From: Acidobacteriota bacterium
GTDB lineage: Bacteria; Acidobacteriota; Blastocatellia; Pyrinomonadales; Pyrinomonadaceae
Assembly (NCBI GenBank): GCA_963169175.1
Contig: CAUJFK010000199.1
Location: 1-23,285, forward strand
Direction: 5' to 3'
Length of the DNA stretch: 23,285 bases
The notes under the pieces are model-generated. The model was not told the origin of the DNA. It ran no database searches and saw only the letters and a program-made list of their open reading frames with translations. Positions 6,709-13,405 of this stretch are shown here, piece by piece. Made by a program: the position numbers and the translations under genes. Each line of letters opens with the position of its first letter. The first letter of the stretch is position 1.

Positions 6709-7158
6709 ATGAATCTTAACGAAAAAATAATCGCCGATATCACCGCGGCAATGAAGGCCAAAGACGCCGAAAGGCTTTCGACCCTGCGGATGGTAAAGGC
6801 CAACCTGATGAACCGCAAGATCGAAAAAGGCAGTGACTTGTCGGATGAAGAAGTACAGAAAGCGCTGCAATCACTGGTCAAACAGCGACGCGATTCGATC
6901 GAGCAATATGAAAAGGCTGGCCGCACTGAGCTTGCCGAAAAAGAGGCGCTCGAGATATCGCACATCGAGGAATATCTTCCGCAGGCCGCAACGCCCGAAG
7001 AGATCGCACAGGCAGTAACCGAAGCAGTTGCGGAAACCGGTGCAACATCGCTGAAAGACATGGGCAGTATAATGAAAGCCGCCCAGGCAAAACTCACTGG
7101 CAAAACTGTCGACGGCCGTGCCTTAAGCGAGGCAATAAAGGCACGCCTCTCGTCGTAG
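6709..7158 (+). CDS. yqeY: GatB/YqeY domain-containing protein
   Basis: The 149-residue product matches YqeY along its whole length. The N-terminal helical half contains MKAKDAERLSTLRMVKANL, KQRRDSIEQYEKAGRTELAEKEALEISHIEEYLP forms the middle helices, and the C-terminal half (DMGSIMKAAQAKLTGKTVDGRALSEAIKARL) is the domain shared with the tail of GatB, the amidotransferase subunit that contacts tRNA. The cellular role of stand-alone YqeY is not settled; a tRNA-related function is inferred from the GatB homology. The ATG at 6709 has no clear Shine-Dalgarno. It diverges from fluC (164 bp) and converges on dnaJ (30 bp between stops). Confidence 0.93.
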   Translation: MNLNEKIIADITAAMKAKDAERLSTLRMVKANLMNRKIEKGSDLSDEEVQKALQSLVKQRRDSIEQYEKAGRTELAEKEALEISHIEEYLPQAATPEEIAQAVTEAVAETGATSLKDMGSIMKAAQAKLTGKTVDGRALSEAIKARLSS

Positions 7159-7188
7159 GACAGGTTGACAGCCTGCCGTTCACAGGGG

Positions 7189-8292
7189 CTAGCCAAATAT
7201 ATTCCTGACCTTTTCGATAAACGACTCGCTGTTAAAATCCTTGTCCTCGACCTCGGCGAGCTGTTCAAGAAGCTTTCGTTGTTCCTTGGTCAGGGATTTT
7301 GGCGTGATCAGCGTGACCGCCACGAACAGGTCGCCGCGACCGCGGCCGCCAAGGGCGGGCATGCCTTGCGATTTAACACGAAAGACCGTTCCGGTTTGAG
7401 TACCGGCCGGAACCTTGAGGTATTCTTCGCCGTCAAGCGTCTGGACCTTGAGCTCCGCACCGAGGGCAGCCTGTGCGAAAGTGATCGGGGCCGCCGAATA
7501 GAGGTTCGCTCCCTGCCGTTCGAAAACCTCGTGTTCCTTGACGTGAACAACGACGAATAGATCGCCCGAAGGCCCGCCGTTCGGGCCTGCTTCGCCTTCG
7601 CCTGATACACGCAGACGCGAGCCCGTTTCGACGCCGGCCGGGATCCGGACCTCGAGCGTTTTCTCCTTTTCCGTTCGGCCCGCGCCTTTACATTCTTTGC
7701 ATGGTGTACGGATGACCTGGCCGCGGCCCTGGCAATTGGGGCACGTGCGCATTACGCTGAAAAAGCCTTGCTGATATCGCGTCTGGCCGGCCCCCTTGCA
7801 GCTTACACACGTTTCGGCCGTCGTGCCTTTTTCGGCTCCGGATCCGCTGCATTCACCGCATTGTTCAAGCCGCGGAATACGGAGCTTCTCGTCCTTACCG
7901 TTCGCCGCATCTTCAAGCGTTATTTCAAGATCGTAGCGAAGATCAGATCCGCGCTGTACGGTCGTGCGCCGTCCGCCGCGCGAGCCGAACATGTCGCCAA
8001 AGCCGAACATATCAAAGATGTCTTCGATATTTGAAAAGCCGGCATCAAACCCGCCCGCTCCGGCTCCGCTAGTTGCCGCGTGGCCGTAGCGGTCATACGC
8101 TGCCCGTTTTTGCGGATCAGAAAGTACGGCGTACGCCTCGGCACACTCTTTGAATTTATCTTCAGCGGTATGATCGTCCGGGTTCTTGTCCGGATGATAC
8201 TTTACCGCCAGCGACCGGTATGCCCGCTTTATTTCGCCGTCAGTCGCGGTGCGTGAAATGCTTAGAATTTCGTAATAGTCTCGCTTGCTCAT
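7189..8292 (-). CDS. dnaJ: Chaperone DnaJ (type I Hsp40)
   Basis: The 367-residue product is a complete type I J-protein: a J domain with HPD at residues 33-35, a Gly/Phe-rich linker (GAGAGGFDAGF, FDMFGFGDMFG), then four CxxCxGxG zinc repeats (CGECSGSG, CVSCKGAG, CPNCQGRG, CKECKGAG) and two C-terminal substrate-binding beta domains. It delivers unfolded clients to DnaK and stimulates its ATPase. The open frame extends 19 codons upstream, but the ATG at 8292 gives the canonical start MSKRDYYE, and the extension would run through a perfect inverted repeat. It is the last gene of the hrcA-grpE-dnaK-dnaJ series. The 276 bp separating it from dnaK are unusually long for this operon and hold two inverted repeats, so dnaJ may have its own promoter or a processed transcript. 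Confidence 0.97.
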   Translation of the reverse strand: MSKRDYYEILSISRTATDGEIKRAYRSLAVKYHPDKNPDDHTAEDKFKECAEAYAVLSDPQKRAAYDRYGHAATSGAGAGGFDAGFSNIEDIFDMFGFGDMFGSRGGRRTTVQRGSDLRYDLEITLEDAANGKDEKLRIPRLEQCGECSGSGAEKGTTAETCVSCKGAGQTRYQQGFFSVMRTCPNCQGRGQVIRTPCKECKGAGRTEKEKTLEVRIPAGVETGSRLRVSGEGEAGPNGGPSGDLFVVVHVKEHEVFERQGANLYSAAPITFAQAALGAELKVQTLDGEEYLKVPAGTQTGTVFRVKSQGMPALGGRGRGDLFVAVTLITPKSLTKEQRKLLEQLAEVEDKDFNSESFIEKVRNIFG

Positions 8293-8306
8293 GATAATAG
8301 ATCTCA

Positions 8307-8331
8307 GATTTCGTATCCGAGATACGAAATC
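8307..8331. promoter_or_regulatory. Perfect 11-bp inverted repeat just upstream of dnaJ
   Basis: GATTTCGTATC (8307-8317) and GATACGAAATC (8321-8331) are perfect complements around CGA, ending 14 bp upstream of the dnaJ ATG. It is not a CIRCE element (different sequence, 3-bp rather than 9-bp spacer). It could be a repressor operator or a very stable mRNA stem near the ribosome binding site. Compare the repeat at 12559-12582 upstream of hrcA, which shares the central CCGAGA. Confidence 0.6.
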
Positions 8332-8466
8332 AAGAAAGCGCCAGCCCAAAATCCTTGAACTGACGCCAATCTCTATTGTACCGAAACTGTCAACCCATGC
8401 TCAAGTGCAGGCTGTGTCCTAATCTACGGTGTTCTTGATATGCCTGCATGTTTCCCGCCTCTTCCT

Positions 8467-8522
8467 CTTATTCCTCTCCTTCCGTGGTTAAAGAACATCG
8501 TTCACGGAAAGGGAGGAATTAG
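8467..8522. repeat. Inverted-repeat element A (TTCCTC/TTCCGTG units) between dnaK and dnaJ
   Basis: Arms 8470-8486 and 8503-8519 match at 15 of 17 positions around a 16-nt loop, with three further outer pairs at 8466-8468 and 8521-8523. The left arm is built of short pyrimidine units (TTCCTC, TTCCTC, TTCCGTG) and ends in GTGGTTAA at the loop. It shares architecture, though not sequence, with the elements near 14958, 15941 and 20039. Confidence 0.65.
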
Positions 8523-8568
8523 ACGAAAAAGAAAGGCACAAAATTCCGAACTCCTGCTCAATTTTCCG

Positions 8569-10374
8569 CTAGACGGCCGTTAGCATGGCCTCGGTTATCT
8601 TGCTCGATGTAGCCTCGACCATTGAGATGGCGTTTGCGATCTCGCCGCCCGAGCCCGATTTGAGTATCTCATCGGCCTCGCCAAGCTTACCGTTGATCTC
8701 CTGCTGAAATTCAGCCGGGAAAGACTTGCCGACCTCGCCCATGGACTTACGGGCGTTTCTGACAAGCGTTTCAAGCTGATTCCGTTTATTGATCGTCTCG
8801 CGTTCTTCCTTGTCCCGCTCGACGCTGGTTTCGGCCTCGATAATCAGCCTTTCGATCTCGCTTGGACTCAGGCCCGACGAGGGCGTGATCTGCATTGCCT
8901 GTTCAAGTCCTGTCATCTTGTCAAGGGCGGATACATTTACAAACCCGTTCGTGTCGATCTCAAACGTGACATCGATCTGCGGGACACCGCGCGGTGCCGG
9001 TGGGATCCCGACAAGCTCGAAACGGGCAAGGCTGCGGTTCTCGCGTGCGATCTCGCGTTCGCCCTGCAAAATGTGGATCTCGACCGTCTGCTGATTATCA
9101 ACAACAGTCGTGAACGTCATCGCGTTTCGCAGCGGGATCGAAGAATTTCGCTCGATCAGTTTCACGAACAATCCGCCGCGCGTCTCAAGGCCTAGGCTCA
9201 GCGGCAGCACGTCCAGAAGAACAATGTCCTTGACATCGCCGGTCAGCACGCCGCCTTGAATTGCGGCACCCATCGCGACTACTTCGTCCGGGTTGATCTC
9301 GGCCGACGGTTCCTTGCCAAAAACTTCGGTGACCGTTCGTGAGATTATCGGCGAACGCGTCTGGCCGCCAACGAGAATGACCTTATCAATATCGTTGGGT
9401 TTCAGTTTTGCATCCCAAAGTGCCTTTTGACATGGCTCGACCGACGCATCGACCAGGTCCTGGACCAGCATCTCAAACTTTTCCCGTGTCAGATTGGCAT
9501 TTATATGCTTCGGGCCGGTCGCATCCGCGGCTATGAACGGCAGGCTGATATTTGTTTCTGAAACACTGGAGAGTTCGCACTTTGCGCGTTCCGCTGCCTC
9601 TTTCAAACGCTGAAGGGCAAGGCGGTCGGTGCGAAGATCAACACCGCAGTCTGCCTTGAACAGATCGACAAGCCAATCGATGATCCTCTGGTCAAAATCC
9701 TCACCGCCCAGGAACGTGTTTCCTGAGGTCGAAAGAACTTCGAATACGCCATCGTCTATCTCGAGTATCGAAATATCGAACGTACCGCCGCCAAGGTCAT
9801 AGACCGCGATCTTTTCAGATTTGTTCTTTCCGAATCCATAAGCAAGCGCCGCTGCCGTCGGCTCGTTAATGATGCGTTCGACCTCAAGGCCGGCGATCTT
9901 GCCTGAATCTCGCGTTGCCTGACGCTGCATGTCGTCAAAATATGCCGGGACGGTGATGATCGCTTCGCGGATCTTGTCGCCAAGAAACTCTTCGGCCGCT
10001 AACTTCAATCTTTGCAGCACAATACCGGAAATCTCCGGAGGGCTGTAAACGCGGTCGAGCACCTTGATATGTGCATCGCCGTTCGGCGCCTCGACGATCT
10101 CGAACGGAACGGTCTTGCGCATCTTCTCAACCTCGGGCGCGCTGTATTTGCGGCCGATAAGGCGCTTGACGGCGTAGAGCGTGTTTGCCGAGTTGGTCAC
10201 CGCCTGGCGCTTGGCGATCTGACCTACAAGCCGTTCGTCCTTGTCCGTGAACCCGACAACGGACGGCGTCGTGCGGCCGCCTTCTTTGTTCGAGATGATC
10301 TGTACCGTGCCGCCCTCGAGGACCGAGACGCAGCAGTTGGTGGTGCCGAGGTCAATACCTATTACTTTACTCAT
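8569..10374 (-). CDS. dnaK: Chaperone DnaK (Hsp70), lacking the acidic C-terminal tail
   Basis: The 601-residue product has the phosphate-1 loop IGIDLGTTN, the AYFDDMQRQATRDSG segment, INEPTAAALAYG, the phosphate-2 loop DLGGGTFD, the linker VLLDVLPLSLG, the substrate domain with IERNSSIP and LQGERE, and a complete helical lid. It binds exposed hydrophobic stretches of clients under ATP control, with DnaJ loading and GrpE exchanging nucleotide. It stops directly after the lid helices, so the usual 30-40 residue disordered tail with its acidic end motif is missing, making it shorter than E. coli DnaK (638). Cys14 precedes the conserved Cys15 in place of Ser. The operon position argues for the main DnaK; the tail-less form leaves open a paralogue with a second DnaK elsewhere. 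Confidence 0.95.
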   Translation of the reverse strand: MSKVIGIDLGTTNCCVSVLEGGTVQIISNKEGGRTTPSVVGFTDKDERLVGQIAKRQAVTNSANTLYAVKRLIGRKYSAPEVEKMRKTVPFEIVEAPNGDAHIKVLDRVYSPPEISGIVLQRLKLAAEEFLGDKIREAIITVPAYFDDMQRQATRDSGKIAGLEVERIINEPTAAALAYGFGKNKSEKIAVYDLGGGTFDISILEIDDGVFEVLSTSGNTFLGGEDFDQRIIDWLVDLFKADCGVDLRTDRLALQRLKEAAERAKCELSSVSETNISLPFIAADATGPKHINANLTREKFEMLVQDLVDASVEPCQKALWDAKLKPNDIDKVILVGGQTRSPIISRTVTEVFGKEPSAEINPDEVVAMGAAIQGGVLTGDVKDIVLLDVLPLSLGLETRGGLFVKLIERNSSIPLRNAMTFTTVVDNQQTVEIHILQGEREIARENRSLARFELVGIPPAPRGVPQIDVTFEIDTNGFVNVSALDKMTGLEQAMQITPSSGLSPSEIERLIIEAETSVERDKEERETINKRNQLETLVRNARKSMGEVGKSFPAEFQQEINGKLGEADEILKSGSGGEIANAISMVEATSSKITEAMLTAV

Positions 10375-10425
10375 TGTTGGAAGTTCCTTTTTTGGTTCGG
10401 ATTGGGAGGTGCTCCCCAGGCCGGA

Positions 10426-11325
10426 TTACTGTCCATTTTCCCCTTGCTCTGCTATCTCGCCGTTACGCTCGATCGCAAAATCCTCTGTTACCGTGCCGTC
10501 GCCTTGCCCGCCCTCGCGCTGGTCTTCGCCCGTGCGGTCATTCGGCTTATTCCCTGCGCCCTGCGCGACTTTTACCATCGAATGGCGAATCACGTTGTCG
10601 CCGATCCGGAAACCGCGCAGCAGTTCCGCCGTTATCGTGTTGGCCGGTTGATCGCTCTCTTCGTCAATCGCTACCGCTTCGTGGAAGTGCGGGTCAAATT
10701 TGGCACCCACCGTCACTATCGGCAAAATGCCCATCCCCGCCAGGACCTCGTGGACCTGCTGATTGACAAGTACGATCCCGTCAAAAAACTGCGCAAATTC
10801 TGACTGTTTTTCGTCCGACATTTCGGACGCGCATTGCAGTGCCCGATCTAGATTGTCCAGTGCCGGAAGCATTTCGGTCGCAAGATTGCTTAGCTGGCGT
10901 TGAAACGTCTCGCTTCGCTCGCGTTCGGTCCTGGCCTTAAAGCTTTCAAAATCTTTCAGGCGCCGCTGCGAATTGTTATAGAGTTCGCCGCGTTCCTCTT
11001 CAAGCCCCGATATCTTGGCCTTTAACGCCGCAACCTCGGTCTCAAGCTGTTTCGAGCGCGGATCACCCGCGGCCGGGACGGCAGGCTTGACGACGACCGG
11101 CGGTTTCTGGATGGCGATCTCGGGACGCATGAAATCGGGTATTTCATCGCCCTCGAAATCCGCGGCCAGCTCAATGAACGTCGTTTCCGCCGTTATATGG
11201 AGGTCCTTCTCTTTCGCCTCAAGCTCGCGCATGAAATCATCGACCGCGGTGGGCTCATCGACCAATTCTTCATCGGCCAGTTCAAAGGCGTATTCCGAGT
11301 TTTCTTTGTCTTGGTTTGGGTCCAT
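10426..11325 (-). CDS. grpE: Nucleotide exchange factor GrpE with long N- and C-terminal extensions
   Basis: The GrpE core spans about residues 90-250. A long coiled-coil helix (KQLETEVAALKAKISGLEEERGELY, then RRLKDFESFKARTERER) leads to the four-helix bundle and the beta domain (MGILPIVTVGAKFDPHFHEAV and GFRIGDNVIRHSMVKVAQG), which opens the DnaK nucleotide site. Acting as a homodimer, it drives ADP release from DnaK. At 299 residues it is about 100 longer than typical. The first 90 residues are acidic and then Pro/Val-rich, and about 50 residues after the core are rich in Glu, Gly, Asn, Asp and Gln, both predicted disordered. It lies 51 bp upstream of dnaK on the same strand. The ATG at 11325 has only a weak ribosome binding site. 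Confidence 0.95.
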   Translation of the reverse strand: MDPNQDKENSEYAFELADEELVDEPTAVDDFMRELEAKEKDLHITAETTFIELAADFEGDEIPDFMRPEIAIQKPPVVVKPAVPAAGDPRSKQLETEVAALKAKISGLEEERGELYNNSQRRLKDFESFKARTERERSETFQRQLSNLATEMLPALDNLDRALQCASEMSDEKQSEFAQFFDGIVLVNQQVHEVLAGMGILPIVTVGAKFDPHFHEAVAIDEESDQPANTITAELLRGFRIGDNVIRHSMVKVAQGAGNKPNDRTGEDQREGGQGDGTVTEDFAIERNGEIAEQGENGQ

Positions 11326-11389
11326 TACAGGTCTCGCGGGAGATTCCAGCAGGACAGGAAAAGTTGGTTTGTCTAGTGTGTGATTGTTT

Positions 11390-11410
11390 GCCGGCCTCGC
11401 AGAGGCCAGC
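11390..11410 (-). repeat. Stable hairpin in the hrcA-grpE spacer
   Basis: On the minus strand GCTGGCCTC (11410-11402) pairs GAGGCCGGC (11398-11390) over nine positions with one U-G and a 3-nt loop. It starts 10 bp after the hrcA stop. No U-run follows, so it is more likely an RNA processing or stability stem, or a leaky terminator, than an intrinsic terminator. Confidence 0.5.
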
Positions 11411-11419
11411 GATTTCGGA

Positions 11420-12538
11420 TCAGTTATTCGAAAGATGTCTCGACATAACTTTTTCGAGGGTGCGTGCGACGTAAGAGACGATCGAGATCATCCTTGCGTA
11501 TTCGATCCGCGTCGGCCCAAGCACGCTTAGGGTCCCGACCGCCGAACTGTCACCCACACGGTACGGGGCCGAGATGAGTGTGCAGTTCTGCAGAGAAGGC
11601 GTACGGTTCTCGCTGCCGATCACCACCTGTACACCGCCCTGTGCCGATGCGTCGCGGCGGACGCACTCGTTCAGAACCTCAAGCAGGCGTGATCGTTCGC
11701 CGATGGTAGATAGAAGCCCGCGAAGGCGTTCAAGGTCGGCAAAATCGCTTTTGGTGAGAATGTTCGACGTTCCGTCAATGAACAACTCACCCTGGCGGTC
11801 GTCCTCGTCCTCGATACTCTGAGAACAAAGGATCACGGCCGTTTGCAGCAGCTTGTCAAAAAGGGCCTTTTCCTCGTGCATCAATCTTAGGATCTCAGCA
11901 CGAATTTCGGACAGGCTTTTCCCGACAAATTCCGCATTCAGATAGTTTGCGGTCCTTTCGAGTTCCTCTTTCGAAAGAGAAATGTTCAACCGGATGATCC
12001 GGTTATGAACAATGTTCGGAGCGGAAACAAGCACCACAAGAATGCGATTCTCGCTCAGATTTACGAACTCGATATGCTGCAGGCGGTCGCTTGCCAGGCT
12101 CGGCGAAACAACGATACCTACGTTATTTGAAAGAGCAGAAAGCAGCTGAGAGGTCCGTTCCATCAGTCTGTCAGGTGTGCCTGAATACTCGTTCAATCCA
12201 AACTCGCCGCCGATGCGGTGAAGATCGTCGTTCGAGATACTCAAGATCCCTAAAAGATTGTCAACAAAGAACCTATAGCCGCGATCGGTCGGAATTCGGC
12301 CGGCCGATGTGTGGGGTTGTTCGACGAATCCAAGTTCTTCGAGTTCACCCATCACACTGCGAATCGTAGCCGGGCTCATTCCTGCAACCCGCGCAAACCT
12401 TTCCGCCACCGTCTTCGAGCCCACTGGCTCGCCCGTGAGAAAATGTTCGTTGATTATCGCTGAAAGGATGGTCCGTCCCCGCGAGTCAGGAAAACGCGAG
12501 TTTTTCTCGACCGTTAGGTTTGGTCCGAAGACAGCCAT
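11420..12538 (-). CDS. hrcA: Heat-inducible transcriptional repressor HrcA
   Basis: From the ATG at 12538 the product is 372 residues. An N-terminal winged-helix domain contains RGRTILSAIINEHFLTGEPVGSKTVAERF, MSPATIRSVMGELEELGFV and QPHTSAGRIPTDRGYRFFVD, all family hallmarks; the GAF-like dimerisation and inserted domains follow. HrcA represses class I heat-shock genes and is usually kept active by GroEL. Longer frames (ATG at 12562, 12589 or 12604) exist, but they would translate through an inverted repeat and the promoter, and HrcA proteins normally begin shortly before the helix-turn-helix. It heads the heat-shock block. No canonical CIRCE operator (TTAGCACTC-N9-GAGTGCTAA) is present in this window, so either this operon has a diverged operator or HrcA acts elsewhere. 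Confidence 0.93.
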   Translation of the reverse strand: MAVFGPNLTVEKNSRFPDSRGRTILSAIINEHFLTGEPVGSKTVAERFARVAGMSPATIRSVMGELEELGFVEQPHTSAGRIPTDRGYRFFVDNLLGILSISNDDLHRIGGEFGLNEYSGTPDRLMERTSQLLSALSNNVGIVVSPSLASDRLQHIEFVNLSENRILVVLVSAPNIVHNRIIRLNISLSKEELERTANYLNAEFVGKSLSEIRAEILRLMHEEKALFDKLLQTAVILCSQSIEDEDDRQGELFIDGTSNILTKSDFADLERLRGLLSTIGERSRLLEVLNECVRRDASAQGGVQVVIGSENRTPSLQNCTLISAPYRVGDSSAVGTLSVLGPTRIEYARMISIVSYVARTLEKVMSRHLSNN

Positions 12539-12558
12539 TCTATCACGGTGGGTTTGTC

Positions 12559-12582
12559 GCATACCGCCCGAGAGCGGTATGC
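12559..12582. promoter_or_regulatory. Perfect 9-bp inverted repeat upstream of hrcA
   Basis: GCATACCGC (12559-12567) and GCGGTATGC (12574-12582) are perfect complements around CCGAGA, 20 bp upstream of the chosen hrcA start and just downstream of the candidate promoter. It is a candidate autoregulatory operator or 5' mRNA stem. The centre CCGAGA is shared with the dnaJ-proximal repeat at 8307-8331. Confidence 0.55.
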
Positions 12583-12594
12583 TTTCCATTAACA

Positions 12595-12624
12595 GGAATA
12601 GCATTTCAACCTGTTGCCTGTCAA
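12595..12624 (-). promoter_or_regulatory. Candidate promoter of hrcA
   Basis: On the minus strand a perfect TTGACA (12624-12619) is followed after 18 bases by TATTCC (12600-12595). The -10 is poor (3/6), but the -35 is consensus and the position is right for the heat-shock block. Predicted start near 12588, immediately ahead of the inverted repeat. Confidence 0.4.
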
Positions 12625-12641
12625 GATTTATTAGTTAAACT

Positions 12642-13385
12642 GTGATTAACAACGGCGAAAGGAACGTCCTGCAAAAACTGACGCGTATTTACCGGGAGGC
12701 CTTCGAATCGTTTGATCACCACCGCGAAAGCCCTCCCATTGAGGTAGAATTCTATCCGTACACGGCAATAAACCACACCATTCGCATCCGCGAGGGCCGC
12801 GTTTACGTCCGCATCGGCGACCTGTGCCGCGATCTGCCAACCGATGCACACGTTGGGCTTGCGCATATCCTTGTCGCCAAATTGCTCCGACGCCGTGTGC
12901 CAAAATGGGCCCGCGATATCTACTCCGACCAGATCAAAACGGCCGAGATGCGTGAACGCGCGTCGAAGAGCAAACTGGAACGCGGTCGAAAGATCGTAAC
13001 CACAGACAAGGGCGAGGTTTACAACCTGACCGAGATCTTTCGTGATCTAAATAAAGGCTATTTTCGCGGACGCATCGCAAAACCGGTCCTTACCTGGTCC
13101 ACGCGCAAGACCTACCGCATCCTCGGCCATCATGATTCGACCCATAAAACAATTGTCGTCAGCCGCTCGCTTGATTCAGTGGATGTGCCAAAATATGTGG
13201 TTGAGTATATAGTCTTCCACGAAATGCTCCACATAAAACACCCGACCGTACACCACAACGGCCGCCGTTATAATCACACACCCGCATTTCGGGCCGATGA
13301 GGAACAATTCGAATATTTCGACGCCGCTGAACGCTGGATCGAACGAAACGTGCGGAAATTGAAGCGGAACGCGAAGAAAAAGTAA
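12642..13385 (+). CDS. SprT/YgjP-like zinc metallopeptidase
   Basis: The 247-residue product is very basic. Its C-terminal half has a zincin active site: HEMLH at residues 193-197 with a third histidine at 212 in NHTPAF, the spacing and context of SprT/YgjP (DUF45)-type proteases. It also has the family strand-rich segment before it (VLTWSTRKTYRILGHHD, IVVSRSLD). The N-terminal 100 residues carry EFYPYTAINHTIRIREGRVYVRIGDL and a Lys/Arg-rich linker. SprT-like proteins (for example eukaryotic SPRTN) cleave DNA-bound proteins; bacterial members are little studied, and substrate and role here are unknown. The start is GTG at 12642 with no Shine-Dalgarno, so translation may be leaderless or the start may be later. 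It diverges from hrcA (103 bp between the two starts). Confidence 0.8.
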   Translation: MINNGERNVLQKLTRIYREAFESFDHHRESPPIEVEFYPYTAINHTIRIREGRVYVRIGDLCRDLPTDAHVGLAHILVAKLLRRRVPKWARDIYSDQIKTAEMRERASKSKLERGRKIVTTDKGEVYNLTEIFRDLNKGYFRGRIAKPVLTWSTRKTYRILGHHDSTHKTIVVSRSLDSVDVPKYVVEYIVFHEMLHIKHPTVHHNGRRYNHTPAFRADEEQFEYFDAAERWIERNVRKLKRNAKKK

Positions 13386-13405
13386 TCATGCGGACCCCGA
13401 AAGCT

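Noticed and set aside
6693..7268. 191-aa minus-strand open frame covering yqeY
   Set aside because: Ser/Ala/Arg-rich translation antisense to a conserved gene and running into dnaJ; shadow frame.
10012..10803. 263-aa open frame on the plus strand antisense to dnaK and grpE
   Set aside because: It runs opposite the well-supported dnaK and grpE genes, has biased shadow composition (Arg/Leu-rich, no domain) and crosses their boundary; a codon-bias artefact.
11390..11410. Intrinsic terminator between hrcA and grpE
   Set aside because: The hairpin is strong but lacks a U-run, so it is listed only as a stem-loop.
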